A stretch of 64,000 nt of DNA from Paracoccaceae bacterium (GTDB lineage Bacteria; Pseudomonadota; Alphaproteobacteria; Rhodobacterales; Rhodobacteraceae), in NCBI GenBank assembly GCA_011389685.1, contig JAABTV010000002.1, forward strand, positions 1 through 64,000. Direction: 5' to 3'. Positions 1 through 9,559 of the stretch are shown here, piece by piece; the stretch's first letter is position 1, and every line of letters begins with the position of its first letter. Under the pieces are notes generated by a model, which made no database searches, was not told where the DNA came from, and saw only the letters and a list, made by a program, of their open reading frames with translations. The translations under genes were made by a program, and so were the position numbers.

Positions 1-896
1 TCGACGCGCTTCTTGCCCGACACGTCCCCGGCGCCGGGGTCGATCAGGCCCTGCGCCTCGTGCCCGGCAAACGCGCCGTGTTCCAGGGCCGCATCGACGG
101 GCGCGACGTGGTGTTCCGCCTGCCGCTCGACGATGCCAACCGCAAAGGTTTTGCCGAGGAATGGGCCGAACTCACCCGCGCATGGGGCCACATGGCGCAG
201 GGCGCGAACCGCGTGGCCGAGCCGCTCCATTTCGACCCTGACTCGGGGCTTACCATCATTGCGCATGTCCCCGGCACGCCACTCCTCACCCATCTGTGGG
301 CACTCGATACCGCCCAGCGTCCGCCGCTCATCGCCCGCGCTGCCGACTGGCTTCACGCCTACATGGCGCCCACGATCACCCGCCGTGGCATCAACCGCCG
401 CCCCTGGCGCAGATGGGCCGAAACCGCCGCCGCGAAACAGCCCCATCCCGAACTGACCGACATCGAATCGCGCATCCTGCAAAAACTGCACAAGCTTTCG
501 CGCCAACTGGAGGACCCGGACTGGCGCGTCGCCATTCCGCACGGCGATTTCCACCTCAACAACCTGATCCTCGACGGCGACACGCTCACCGGAATCGACA
601 CCGGCGGCTCGAACCACGCGCCGATCTACAAGGACATGGCCCGCGCCCTCACCCACATGGCCCGGCGCGGCATGCTGCCCTCGGAACACCGCCGCTTCGG
701 GGTCGATGCGGGCGCGCTCGACGCCTTCGCGTCGGCCTTTTCCCTCTCCGAGCGCGAATCCAACGCCTTCCTGCCCTACATGATCGCCTACGAGACCCTG
801 ATCCGCGTCGAACACCCGCAAATGTCATCCGACCGCATCGCCCATGCCCGCGCCATGTCCGAGGCCCTGTTCGAGGATCTGCGCCAGATCACCTGA
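1..896 (+). CDS. Aminoglycoside-phosphotransferase-fold (APH/choline kinase-like) kinase, 5' end cut by window
   Basis: The reading frame is open to the left edge, so the gene starts outside the window and the GTG at 60 is probably internal. About 297 residues are visible. The APH-family catalytic loop is clear: HGDFHLNNLI, then GIDTGGSNHAPIYKDMARAL, which supplies the metal-binding Asp and its context. Family members phosphorylate small molecules such as sugars, choline or antibiotics, and the substrate cannot be told here. The Brenner motif is degenerate: the expected IDfe is IDTGGS. The gene converges on the HDAC-like gene with 4 bp between stops. I judge it a metabolic APH-fold kinase; resistance is not indicated. 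Confidence 0.7.
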   Translation, partial: DALLARHVPGAGVDQALRLVPGKRAVFQGRIDGRDVVFRLPLDDANRKGFAEEWAELTRAWGHMAQGANRVAEPLHFDPDSGLTIIAHVPGTPLLTHLWALDTAQRPPLIARAADWLHAYMAPTITRRGINRRPWRRWAETAAAKQPHPELTDIESRILQKLHKLSRQLEDPDWRVAIPHGDFHLNNLILDGDTLTGIDTGGSNHAPIYKDMARALTHMARRGMLPSEHRRFGVDAGALDAFASAFSLSERESNAFLPYMIAYETLIRVEHPQMSSDRIAHARAMSEALFEDLRQIT

Positions 897-900
897 GCCG

Positions 901-1809
901 TCACGCCACGCTCAACGCCTGCACATGCGCCGCCACGCTGCGCCCCAGCGCATCGAGGTCATACCCGCCTTCCAGCACCGACACCACGCGCCCGCTGCAA
1001 TGCAGATCGGCCATTGCGCAGATCTTTTCGGTCAGCCAGACGAAATCCTCCTCGACCCAAGCCAGGTTGGCCAGTGGATCGTCGGCATGGGCATCGAACC
1101 CCGCCGAGACGAGAATCAACTCGGGCCGAAACGCATCGAGCCGGGGGAAAACCTTCTCCTCGTATTCCGCCCGCATGACCGCCCCGTCACTCCCCGGCGC
1201 CAACGGCACGTTGAGCACGTTGTCATGCGCGCCCCGCTCACTCGGATCACCGGTGCCCGGCCAAAGCGGCATCTGCTGGGACGTCGCGAGCAGGGCGCGC
1301 GGCTCGTCCCACAACAGATCCTGCGTGCCATTGCCGTGATGCACATCGAAATCCACCACCGCCACCCGCGCCAGATCATGGAAATCCAGCGCGTGTTTGG
1401 CCGCAATAGAGACGTTTCCGAACAGGCAGAACCCCATCGGCCGCGCCGTCTCGGCATGGTGGCCGGGCGGGCGGGTGGCGACAAAGGCATTCCTGGTCTC
1501 GCCCGACAGAACCGCATCCACCGCCGTCACCGCACCGCCCACGCCACGCCGCGCGGCCTGCATGCTGCCTTCGGACATATGCGTATCGGCATCGAGCGGC
1601 CCCGCCCCATGCGACGCGATCCTGTCGAGATACTTGCGCGGATGGCAACGCAGGATGTCCTCATCGCGACCCAGCGGCGCCTCGCGCCGATCCAGCGTGT
1701 CGAAATGCGCCAGCGCCGCCTCGACCGAGTGCATCCGCGCCACCTGCTCCGGGTGCCCCCGGGGCGTGACGTGGTTCAAACAGTCGCGATGGGTAAACAA
1801 TGCCGTCAT
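901..1809 (-). CDS. Histone deacetylase family protein (acetylpolyamine/acetoin-utilisation type amidohydrolase)
   Basis: This is a 302-residue zinc-dependent deacetylase of the arginase/HDAC fold. Landmarks in order are RPPGHH (about 113-118, active-site His pair), [11 protein letters not shown] (about 153-163, metal Asp and His), SAGFDAH (metal Asp) and LEGGYD near the C-terminus. Bacterial members deacetylate acetylpolyamines, acetyl-lysine proteins or other N-acetyl amides, and the substrate cannot be inferred here. Its ATG overlaps the mutS stop as ATGA, so the two genes are translationally coupled in the order mutS then this gene. The fit to the family is full length. Confidence 0.88.
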   Translation of the reverse strand: MTALFTHRDCLNHVTPRGHPEQVARMHSVEAALAHFDTLDRREAPLGRDEDILRCHPRKYLDRIASHGAGPLDADTHMSEGSMQAARRGVGGAVTAVDAVLSGETRNAFVATRPPGHHAETARPMGFCLFGNVSIAAKHALDFHDLARVAVVDFDVHHGNGTQDLLWDEPRALLATSQQMPLWPGTGDPSERGAHDNVLNVPLAPGSDGAVMRAEYEEKVFPRLDAFRPELILVSAGFDAHADDPLANLAWVEEDFVWLTEKICAMADLHCSGRVVSVLEGGYDLDALGRSVAAHVQALSVA

Positions 1810-4439
1810 GTCTTCAATGCCTCTTTCAGTTCGTATAGCGCCTGCAACGCCTCGCGCGGCGTCATTTCATCGGGATGAATCGTCTCTAACATGGCCTCGA
1901 TGGCGCTTTCTTTCGCCACCGGCGCGGGCGCCTGAACCGGCATGGCCGCGAACAGCGGCAGATCGTCGATCAACGCCTTCTTGGCATTGCCGCCCTCGCG
2001 CTCGCCCTTTTCCAGCGCCTCCAGCACCACCTTGGCCCGCGCCACCACCGCCGGGGGCAGCCCCGCCAGCTTGGCCACCTGCACCCCGTAGGACCGATCC
2101 GCCGCCCCCTTCCGGACCTCGTGCAGGAAGATCACGTCGCCCTCCCATTCCTTGACCGCAACGGTGGCGTTCTCGACCCGCTCCAACTTGGCCGAAAGCC
2201 CGGTCATCTCGTGGTAATGCGTCGCGAACAACGCCCGGCAACCGTTCACGTCATGCAGATGCTCCAGCGTCGCCCAGGCGATCGACAACCCGTCATAGGT
2301 CGCCGTGCCCCGCCCGATCTCGTCCAGGATCACCAGCGCATGATCATCCGCCTGATTGAGGATTGCCGCCGTCTCGACCATCTCGACCATGAAGGTCGAG
2401 CGGCCGCGCGCCAGATCATCCGAGGCCCCGACCCGGCTGAACAACTGGCTCACCATCCCCACATGCGCCGCGCTTGCCGGCACGAAGGATCCCATCTGCG
2501 CCAGCACCGCAATCAGCGCGTTCTGCCGCAGGAAGGTCGATTTGCCCGCCATGTTCGGCCCGGTCAACAGCCAGATATCTTCTGCCGTCCCAAGGCTGCA
2601 ATCATTGGCAATGAACGGCTCACCCTCGGACCGTAGCGCCTGTTCCACCACCGGATGCCGCCCGCCCTCGATCACCAGCGCCCGGCTGTCATCGACCTTG
2701 GGCCGGCACCAGTTCTCGCCCCGCGCCAGATCGGCCAACGCCACCGACAAGTCCAACTCGGCCAAGGCCCGCGCCGCGGTGAACAACCGGTCCGAAACGT
2801 CAAGAATCGCCCCGCTCAGGCTGGAATAGAGCCGCTTTTCGATCTCGATCGCCCGCCCCCCGGCGTTGAGAATCCTGGTCTCCATCTCCGACAGCGGAAC
2901 GGTGGTGAACCGCACCTGGTTGGCCGTGGTCTGGCGATGCTTGAACGCCTCGTTCCCGTGCATCTTCTCGGCATGGGTCGCTGTCACCTCGACGAAATAG
3001 CCCAGCACGTTGTTGTGCTTGATCTTCAGGCTCTGAATACCCGTCTCGCGCTGATAATCCGCCTGCATTCCGGCGATGACCCCGCGCCCCTCGTCCCGCA
3101 ACCGGCGGCATTCGTCCAGTTCCGCGTCGAACCCTTCCGCGATGAACCCGCCATCACGCGCCAGAAGCGGCGGTTCGGCCACCAGTGCCCGATCGAGCAG
3201 GTCGAGCAATGCGCCATGCCCTTGCAACTCCCCCACCGCCTCGGCCAGCAACGTGGGCAACTCCACCCCTGCCAGCGACGCGGCAATCGCCTCGGCCTGG
3301 GTCAGCGCATTGCGCACCGCAGCCAGGTCACGCGGCCCGCCCCTCTCCAGCCCCAGCCGCGACAGCGCCCGGTCAAGATCCGGCACACGCCGCAGCGCCT
3401 CGCGCAGATTGCCCGCGATTCGACCCTGTTCCAGCGCAAACTCCACCGCATCGAGCCTGTCGCGCACCACGTCAATCACCCGCGAGGGCGACGACAACCG
3501 CCGCTCCAGCAACCGCGCACCCCCCGCCGTCACCGTCCGGTCGATCGCCGCCAGGAGCGATCCCTGCCGCCGTCCCGAAAGCGACCGCGTCAACTCAAGA
3601 TTGGCCCGCGTCGCGGCATCGATCTGCATCACCCGCGCCGCACCTTCGCGCACCGGCACCCGCAGGATCGGTAACTTGCCCTTCTGCGTGATCTCGAGCC
3701 ATTCGACAATCGCCCCCATGGCCGACAATTCCGCCCGTCCGAACGCCCCGAACGCATCGAGCGCGCCGACATCGAACAACGCCTTGAGCCGCTTTTCCGC
3801 CGACCCGGAATCAAATGCCGACCGGGCCAATGGCGTCAGCGATGCCCCCGTTTCAGTCACTATTCCGGCCAGATCACCCTCCTTCGCCTCCGACACCACC
3901 ACTTCCGACGGCATCAGCCGCGCCAGTTCCGGCCCCAGCCGCACCGGCGCAAGCGGCATGACGTGAAACGCCCCCGTCGAGATATCCACCCAGGCCAGCG
4001 CCGCCTCGTCCCTGACCTCGGCATAGGCCGCTAGGTAATTGTGCCGCCGCGCTTCCAGCAGCGACTCCTCGGTCAGCGTCCCGGGTGTCACCAGCCGCAC
4101 CACCTCGCGCCGCACCACCGATTTCGAACCGCGCTTCTTCGCCTCGGCCGGGTCTTCCATCTGCTCGCAGACCGCCACCCGAAACCCCTTGCGGATCAGC
4201 GTGAGCAGATACCCCTCGGCCGAATGCACCGGCACCCCACACATGGCGATATCCTGATCGAGATGCTTGCCCCGCTTGGTCAGCGCGATATCCAGCGCCT
4301 CGCTCGCCGCCACCGCATCGTCAAAGAACAGCTCGTAGAAATCGCCCATCCGATAGAACAGGAGCGCCCCCGGATACTGCCCCTTGATCTCCAGATATTG
4401 CGCCATCATCGGTGTGACTGCGGATTTTGCGGATGTCAC
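1806..4439 (-). CDS. mutS: DNA mismatch repair ATPase MutS
   Basis: The 877-residue product recognises base mismatches and small loops and recruits MutL. The mismatch-wedge motif GDFYELF lies at residues 32-38 (Phe34 and Glu36 are the reading residues). The clamp and core regions follow. Walker [11 protein letters not shown], is at about 626-635, and Walker B/D-loop, LDEIGRGT, is at about 705-712. Length matches bacterial MutS1. The gene is divergent from maeB, with a 125-bp shared upstream region. It is followed by the HDAC-like gene through an ATGA overlap. Confidence 0.98.
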   Translation of the reverse strand: MTSAKSAVTPMMAQYLEIKGQYPGALLFYRMGDFYELFFDDAVAASEALDIALTKRGKHLDQDIAMCGVPVHSAEGYLLTLIRKGFRVAVCEQMEDPAEAKKRGSKSVVRREVVRLVTPGTLTEESLLEARRHNYLAAYAEVRDEAALAWVDISTGAFHVMPLAPVRLGPELARLMPSEVVVSEAKEGDLAGIVTETGASLTPLARSAFDSGSAEKRLKALFDVGALDAFGAFGRAELSAMGAIVEWLEITQKGKLPILRVPVREGAARVMQIDAATRANLELTRSLSGRRQGSLLAAIDRTVTAGGARLLERRLSSPSRVIDVVRDRLDAVEFALEQGRIAGNLREALRRVPDLDRALSRLGLERGGPRDLAAVRNALTQAEAIAASLAGVELPTLLAEAVGELQGHGALLDLLDRALVAEPPLLARDGGFIAEGFDAELDECRRLRDEGRGVIAGMQADYQRETGIQSLKIKHNNVLGYFVEVTATHAEKMHGNEAFKHRQTTANQVRFTTVPLSEMETRILNAGGRAIEIEKRLYSSLSGAILDVSDRLFTAARALAELDLSVALADLARGENWCRPKVDDSRALVIEGGRHPVVEQALRSEGEPFIANDCSLGTAEDIWLLTGPNMAGKSTFLRQNALIAVLAQMGSFVPASAAHVGMVSQLFSRVGASDDLARGRSTFMVEMVETAAILNQADDHALVILDEIGRGTATYDGLSIAWATLEHLHDVNGCRALFATHYHEMTGLSAKLERVENATVAVKEWEGDVIFLHEVRKGAADRSYGVQVAKLAGLPPAVVARAKVVLEALEKGEREGGNAKKALIDDLPLFAAMPVQAPAPVAKESAIEAMLETIHPDEMTPREALQALYELKEALKT

Positions 4440-4508
4440 GAAAGCCCCCCGGTTTTCCTTTCACCGACCTTACAAACCCCGCCCCCCGCGCGAAAGAGCT
4501 TGTTTCTG

Positions 4509-4537
4509 TTGAGACGTGCCCCCACCCCGTGTAAGAG
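4509..4537 (+). promoter_or_regulatory. Candidate sigma-70 promoter for maeB
   Basis: TTGAGA and TAAGAG are separated by 17 bp, 28 bp upstream of the maeB ATG. A short AAGG-containing purine stretch precedes the start codon. This is a visual match only. Confidence 0.4.
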
Positions 4538-4564
4538 GCTCTGACCCGACGCAAGGCGAAACCG

Positions 4565-6820
4565 ATGTCCAACACCAAATACACCCGCGAAGATGCGCTG
4601 CAATTCCACCTCGAACCCACCCCGGGCAAGTGGGAGGTGCAGGCCACCGTTCCCATGACGACACAGCGCGATCTGTCGCTTGCCTATTCCCCCGGCGTGG
4701 CCGTGCCGTGCGAGGATATCGCCGCCAATCCCGAACTGGCCTACGACTATACCAACAAGGGCAACCTCGTGGCGGTGATCTCGAACGGCACCGCCGTGCT
4801 GGGCCTGGGCAATCTCGGCGCGCTGGGCAGCAAACCGGTGATGGAGGGCAAGGCCGTGCTCTTCAAGCGCTTCGCCGATGTGAACTCGATCGACATCGAG
4901 CTCGACACCGAAGACCCGCAGAAATTCATCGACGCGGTCAAGCTGATGGGCCCCACATTCGGCGGTATCAACCTCGAAGACATCAGGGCCCCGGAATGCT
5001 TCATCATCGAGCAGACGCTCAAGGAAGCGATGGACATCCCCGTCTTCCACGACGATCAGCACGGCACCGCGGTGATCTGTGCCGCCGGCCTCATCAACGC
5101 GCTGCACCTCTCGGGCAAGAAGATCGAGGATTGCCGCATCGTCCTCAACGGCGCCGGCGCGGCGGGCATCGCCTGTATCGAGCTTTTGAAACGCATGGGC
5201 GCGCGGCACGAGAACTGCATCGCCTGCGACACCAAGGGCGTGATCTGGCAGGGCCGGACCGACGGCATGAACCAGTGGAAATCCGCCCATGCCATCAAGA
5301 CCGACCTGCGCACCCTCGAAGAGGCGATGAAAGGTGCCGACGTGTTCCTCGGCGTGTCGGTCAAGGGCGCTGTCACGCCCGCGATGGTCGCCTCGATGAA
5401 CGACAACCCGGTCATCTTCGCCATGGCCAACCCCGATCCCGAGATCACCCCCGAAGAGGCCCACGAGGTCCGCGAAGACGCCATTGTCGCCACCGGTCGC
5501 AGCGATTATCCCAACCAGGTCAACAACGTGCTGGGCTTTCCCTATCTCTTTCGGGGCGCGCTCGACATCCACGCCCGCGCCATCAATGACGAGATGAAGA
5601 TCGCCTGCGCCGAGGCGCTGGCCAAACTCGCCCGCGAGGACGTGCCCGACGAGGTCGGCATGGCCTATGGCCGCAAACTCAGCTTCGGGCGGGATTACAT
5701 CATCCCCACCCCCTTCGATCCGCGCCTCATTCACACCATTCCCCCGGCCGTGGCCCGCGCGGGCATGCAGACCGGCGCGGCCCGCCGACCGATCATCGAC
5801 ATGGAGGCCTACGAGCTCACCCTCAAGAGCCGGATGGACCCCACCGCCTCGATCCTGCGCAGCCTCAACGCACGCGCCCGCGCCGCACAGGCCAGAATGA
5901 TCTTTGCCGAGGGCGACGACCCCCGCGTGCTGCGCGCCGCCGTGCAGTATCAACGCTCCGGCCTGGGCCATGCGCTCGTTGTCGGGCGTGACTCCGATGT
6001 CAGGGCCAAGCTCACCGAAGAGGGGCTGGCCGACGCGGTCAGCGAACTCGAGATCGTCAACGCCGCCAACACCCCGCATCTTGATGAATACAAGGATTTC
6101 CTCTACCAGCGGCTTCAGCGCAAGGGCTTTGACCGGCACGACATCCACCGCCTGGCCGCGCGTGATCGGCACGTGTTCTCGGCGCTGATGCTGGCCCACG
6201 GCCATGGCGACGCGCTGGTGACGGGTGCGACCCGCAAATCGGCCCATGTCCTCGATCTGGTCAACCATGTCTTCGACACCGACGCCGCCCATGGCGCCGT
6301 GGGCGTGACCGCGGTGCTGCACAAGGGCCGGATCGTGCTCATCGCCGACACGCTGGTGCATGAATGGCCCGACGAAGAGGATCTCGCCACCATCGCCATG
6401 CGCGCCGCCGACGTCGCCCGCCATCTCGGGCTTGAACCCCGCGTCGCCTTCGCCAGCTTCTCGACCTTCGGCTATCCCCGCTCGGAACGGGCCGAAAAGA
6501 TGCACCAGGCCCCCGCGGTCCTCGACCGGCGCGGCGTCGATTTCGAATACGAGGGCGAAATGACGGTCGATGTGGCCCTCAACGCCCAGGCGCAACAGAA
6601 CTACCCGTTCTCGCGCCTCACCGGCCCCGCGAATATCCTCGTCGTGCCGGCGCGCCATTCGGCCTCGATCTCGGTCAAGCTGATGCAGGAAATGGCCGGC
6701 GCCACCGTGATCGGCCCGATTCTCGCAGGCGTGGACAAGTCGATCCAGATCTGTTCCTCGAACTCCACCGTGAACGACATTCTCAACATGGCGGTGCTGG
6801 CGGCCTGCAAGGTCGGCTGA
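4565..6820 (+). CDS. maeB: NADP-dependent malic enzyme (MaeB type, malic domain fused to phosphotransacetylase-like domain)
   Basis: The 751-residue enzyme oxidatively decarboxylates malate to pyruvate and makes NADPH for anaplerosis and gluconeogenesis from C4 acids. The N-terminal malic domain (to about residue 390) contains SLAYSPGVAVPC and the nucleotide-binding NGAGAAGIA. The C-terminal part, beginning around RARAAQARMIFAEGDD, is the phosphotransacetylase-like regulatory domain typical of MaeB. In homologues that domain is catalytically inactive and binds acetyl-CoA. The ATG lies 8 nt after an AAGG-like SD. An 803-codon antisense ORF over this gene is a shadow. Confidence 0.95.
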   Translation: MSNTKYTREDALQFHLEPTPGKWEVQATVPMTTQRDLSLAYSPGVAVPCEDIAANPELAYDYTNKGNLVAVISNGTAVLGLGNLGALGSKPVMEGKAVLFKRFADVNSIDIELDTEDPQKFIDAVKLMGPTFGGINLEDIRAPECFIIEQTLKEAMDIPVFHDDQHGTAVICAAGLINALHLSGKKIEDCRIVLNGAGAAGIACIELLKRMGARHENCIACDTKGVIWQGRTDGMNQWKSAHAIKTDLRTLEEAMKGADVFLGVSVKGAVTPAMVASMNDNPVIFAMANPDPEITPEEAHEVREDAIVATGRSDYPNQVNNVLGFPYLFRGALDIHARAINDEMKIACAEALAKLAREDVPDEVGMAYGRKLSFGRDYIIPTPFDPRLIHTIPPAVARAGMQTGAARRPIIDMEAYELTLKSRMDPTASILRSLNARARAAQARMIFAEGDDPRVLRAAVQYQRSGLGHALVVGRDSDVRAKLTEEGLADAVSELEIVNAANTPHLDEYKDFLYQRLQRKGFDRHDIHRLAARDRHVFSALMLAHGHGDALVTGATRKSAHVLDLVNHVFDTDAAHGAVGVTAVLHKGRIVLIADTLVHEWPDEEDLATIAMRAADVARHLGLEPRVAFASFSTFGYPRSERAEKMHQAPAVLDRRGVDFEYEGEMTVDVALNAQAQQNYPFSRLTGPANILVVPARHSASISVKLMQEMAGATVIGPILAGVDKSIQICSSNSTVNDILNMAVLAACKVG

Positions 6821-6845
6821 GCCGCCCGTCCGGGGAGGGGCGGCC

Positions 6846-7727
6846 ATGACAATCTACAATCTCGGCTCCATCAATATCGACCATTTCTATTCCGTCCCGC
6901 ACCTGCCCGCACCCGGGGAGACCCTGGCCGCCACGGCCTACAGCACCGGGCTCGGCGGCAAGGGCGCGAACCAGTCGGTTGCCGCCGCGCTGGCCGGGTC
7001 GGATGTCATCCATATCGGCGCGGTCGGGCGCGATGGCGCGCCCATGGTGGCCCGCCTGCGCGATTTCGGCGTCGATTGCGCCCATGTCATCGCCACAGAC
7101 ACGCCCACCGCCCATGCCGTCATCAATATCGACCCCAAGGGCGAAAACGCCATCATCATCTTTCCCGGCGCCAACCGGACTCAGTCCCTGTCACAGCTTG
7201 AATCGGCAATTTCGGCCGCCAGCCGGGGCGACATCCTGCTCTTGCAGAACGAAACCGATCTTCAGGTCGAGGCCGCACGGATCGCCCGCGCCCACGGGTT
7301 GCGGGTGATCTATTCCGCCGCGCCCTTCGACGCGCATGCCGCTCAGGCGATGATGCCGCATGTCGATCTCATGGTCATGAACGCGGTCGAGGCCGATCAG
7401 CTCACCCGCGCGCTGAAAACCCCGCTTGCCGAATTGCCGGTTGCGCACCTGCTCATCACAAGCGGGGCACAGGGTGCCACCTGGCGCGATCAATCCACCG
7501 GCGCGGAAACCAACGCCCCAGCCTTCACCGTCACACCGGTCGACACCACCGGCGCAGGCGATTGTTTCATCGGCTATGCCGCCGCCGCGATGGATCAGGG
7601 GCTGGAACCACACGCCGCCATGCGCCTCGCCGCCGCCGCGTCCGCGCTTCAGGTCACTCGCCCCGGCACGGCCAACGCCATCCCCACATGGTCCGAGGTC
7701 GACACCTTCCTCGCCGCTCAGGACTGA
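6846..7727 (+). CDS. PfkB-family sugar kinase, ribokinase-like
   Basis: The 293-residue kinase carries the PfkB N-terminal signature, GLGGKGANQSVAAALAG (about 35-51), used in substrate binding. The C-terminal DTTGAGDCF (about 233-241) contains the catalytic Asp and the anion hole. The pattern is closest to ribokinase, which phosphorylates ribose to ribose-5-phosphate. Nearby PfkB kinases act on other pentoses or nucleosides, so the substrate is inferred. It begins 25 bp after maeB with a GGGGAGGGG ribosome-binding stretch. No sugar transporter lies alongside, which argues for a salvage role. Confidence 0.82.
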   Translation: MTIYNLGSINIDHFYSVPHLPAPGETLAATAYSTGLGGKGANQSVAAALAGSDVIHIGAVGRDGAPMVARLRDFGVDCAHVIATDTPTAHAVINIDPKGENAIIIFPGANRTQSLSQLESAISAASRGDILLLQNETDLQVEAARIARAHGLRVIYSAAPFDAHAAQAMMPHVDLMVMNAVEADQLTRALKTPLAELPVAHLLITSGAQGATWRDQSTGAETNAPAFTVTPVDTTGAGDCFIGYAAAAMDQGLEPHAAMRLAAAASALQVTRPGTANAIPTWSEVDTFLAAQD

Positions 7728-7763
7728 CCCGGGTCTTCATCTGACTGAAAATACCTCGGGGGG

Positions 7764-7811
7764 AAGGCGACAAAACCCTTGGCGTTTTGCGCCTTAGGGG
7801 CAGCGCCCCCT
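7764..7811. repeat. Paired hairpins between convergent rbsK-like gene and msrA (REP-like, possible bidirectional terminator)
   Basis: A 12-bp stem, AAGGCG-a-CAAAAC against GTTTTG-CGCCTT with a 7-nt loop, lies at 7764-7795. A second GC-rich hairpin, AGGGGC/GCCCC, follows and runs into the msrA stop codon. There is no T-tract, so it may be a REP-type element acting as a 3' end stabiliser. Confidence 0.5.
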
Positions 7812-8469
7812 ACCCAGTAAAGGGCGCCGCACTGCCCCAGAGCTCGCGCACCCTCTGGTCACGCCCACAGCCCCGGCGATAGAACTTGTAGGCCGATGCC
7901 TTGCTCTTTGGACCGGCCCGGGTCAGGACCAGATCCTTGCTCTTGTAATAGTCCTGGTGGTAATCCTCCGCCTTCCAGAACGTCTTGGCCTCCAGCACCG
8001 GCGTCACGATCTCCTGGCCCAGCGCCGCCTGCGCCTCGGCCTTCACCTCTTGGGCAAGCGCCTTTTCCGCCGTGTCAGAGACGAAAATCGCCGTACGATA
8101 GCTCTCGCCCCGATCACAGAACTGCCCGCCCGCATCCGTCGGATCGACCGAGCGAAAGAACATCTCCAGAAGCTGCTTGCGGCTCACCTGGCCGGAATCA
8201 AAGATGATCTTCGCCGCCTCGTAATGCCCGGTTCCCCCGCGCACCACCTGCTTGTAGCTGGGGTTCTCGACCGTCCCGCCAGTATAGCCCGACTCGACCT
8301 CGATCACGCCCTGCACACGCTCGAAATCGGCCTCGACGCACCAGAAACAGCCGCCCGCGACCACCAACGTCTCGCGCGGCCCCGCCTCGGCCCGCGCACA
8401 TTGCAGCAGAACCGCAACCCCGATCAGCAGGCTGAGCGCAAAGGGCTTCATGTCCTTCATCGACAACAT
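7810..8469 (-). CDS. msrA: Peptide-methionine (S)-S-oxide reductase, exported
   Basis: MsrA reduces methionine-S-sulfoxide in oxidised proteins. The catalytic motif is GGCFWC with the nucleophilic Cys at about residue 41, and the family blocks ESGYTGG, GTGHYEA, GQFCDRG and YHQDYY follow in order. The N-terminus is a signal peptide (MKPFALSLLIGVAVLLQCARAEA), so the protein probably acts in the periplasm. I chose the ATG at 8469 because a perfect AGGAGG lies 8 nt upstream; the ORF track begins at the GTG one codon earlier. The C-terminal tail beyond the core (about 40 residues) may carry the resolving Cys. Confidence 0.93.
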   Translation of the reverse strand: MLSMKDMKPFALSLLIGVAVLLQCARAEAGPRETLVVAGGCFWCVEADFERVQGVIEVESGYTGGTVENPSYKQVVRGGTGHYEAAKIIFDSGQVSRKQLLEMFFRSVDPTDAGGQFCDRGESYRTAIFVSDTAEKALAQEVKAEAQAALGQEIVTPVLEAKTFWKAEDYHQDYYKSKDLVLTRAGPKSKASAYKFYRRGCGRDQRVRELWGSAAPFTG

Positions 8470-8611
8470 CACAGATACCTCCTGTCGCCAGCATGCCGCG
8501 CCCGAATGGCCCCGCCAATCCCCAGAAACCCGATATCACGCACAGGTGAAACCCCGTGACCCCCTTGGCACCGGCCCGAAAAACGCTAGCGTCCAATCAA
8601 AGGAGACCGCG

Positions 8612-9508
8612 ATGCAAGACCACGTCACACCCCACCAGGCCCAGGAGGACGCCCGCAACGAAGACATCCTCATCTGGCTCAACGGCCGCCTCGTCCCCAA
8701 GGCACAGGCCATGGTCAGCGTCTACGATTCCGGCTTCATGCTCGGCGACGGCGTGTGGGAGGGGCTGCGCCTCTACAACGGCACATGGGCCTTTCTCGAT
8801 GAACATATGGACCGCCTGTTCGAGGCCGCCAAGGCCATCGACCTCGACATCGGCATGACCCGCGACGAGGTCATTTCCGCCGTGTCAGAGACACAATCAG
8901 CCAACGACATGCACAGCGACGCCCATGCCCGTCTGATGGTCACGCGCGGGGTGAAAACCCGGCCCTTCCAGCACCCCTCGCTCTCGCAACAGGGGCCGAC
9001 CGTCACCATCATCATGGAGCATTCGCGCCCCTCGATCCCCCGCCCCATCCGCCTTGCCACCGTGCCCCATATCCGCGGCCTGCCGATGACGCAGGACCCG
9101 AAACTCAACTCCCATTCCAAACTCAACTGCATCCTCGCCTGCATCGCCGCCGAAAAGGCCGGTGCCGACGAGGCGCTGATGCTCGATATCCACGGCTTCG
9201 TGAACACCACCAACGCCTGCAACTTTTTCATCGTCCGCAAGGGCGCGGTCTGGACCAGCACGGGCGATTACTGCATGAACGGCATCACCCGCCAGAAGGT
9301 CATCGACCTCTGCCGCGAAAACGCCATCCCCGTCCATGAACGCAACTTCTCCCTCGTCGATACCTATGGCGCCGACGAGGCATTCCTCACCGGTACCTTC
9401 GGCGCCCAGACCCCGGTCGGCGAGATCGACGGCCGCCAGATCGGCACCGGCGAAATGGGCCCCGTCACCAAACGCCTGCGCTCGCTTTACAAGGCGCTCG
9501 TATCGTAG
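8612..9508 (+). CDS. Class IV aminotransferase (branched-chain/D-amino-acid aminotransferase family), atypical
   Basis: This is a 298-residue fold-type IV PLP enzyme. The Schiff-base lysine is at about 170 in NSHSKLN, and the N-terminal NGRLVP and DSGFMLGDGVWEGLR blocks are typical. The usual VxE cofactor motif after EALMLD is VNTTNACNFF here, so the acidic residue conserved in BCAT and D-AAT is replaced by Asn. That makes ordinary IlvE activity uncertain. The start was set at the ATG six nucleotides after AGGAG; the longer ORF in the track is unsupported upstream. It is followed closely by a sulfotransferase-like gene, probably co-transcribed. Confidence 0.85.
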   Translation: MQDHVTPHQAQEDARNEDILIWLNGRLVPKAQAMVSVYDSGFMLGDGVWEGLRLYNGTWAFLDEHMDRLFEAAKAIDLDIGMTRDEVISAVSETQSANDMHSDAHARLMVTRGVKTRPFQHPSLSQQGPTVTIIMEHSRPSIPRPIRLATVPHIRGLPMTQDPKLNSHSKLNCILACIAAEKAGADEALMLDIHGFVNTTNACNFFIVRKGAVWTSTGDYCMNGITRQKVIDLCRENAIPVHERNFSLVDTYGADEAFLTGTFGAQTPVGEIDGRQIGTGEMGPVTKRLRSLYKALVS

Positions 9509-9529
9509 GGTGGGTTGTCCCAACCCACC
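9509..9529. repeat. Palindromic GGGTGGG-type repeat, copy A
   Basis: A perfect 9-bp stem, GGTGGGTTG/CAACCCACC with loop TCC, directly follows the aminotransferase TAG stop. It belongs with copies at 42694-42714 and 46551-46571, although its inner bases differ (GTTG instead of GGC). Confidence 0.6.
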
Positions 9530-9559
9530 GCCCGCTGCAAGAAACGAAAGACCCCCAAT

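Noticed and set aside
1-896. Antibiotic-resistance phosphotransferase
   Set aside because: Only the general APH fold is visible, the Brenner motif is degenerate, and the context is housekeeping.
4436-6847. 803-codon ORF antisense to maeB
   Set aside because: Composition is the reverse-frame shadow of a high-GC gene (Gly/His/Asp/Val-rich), no RBS, no domain.
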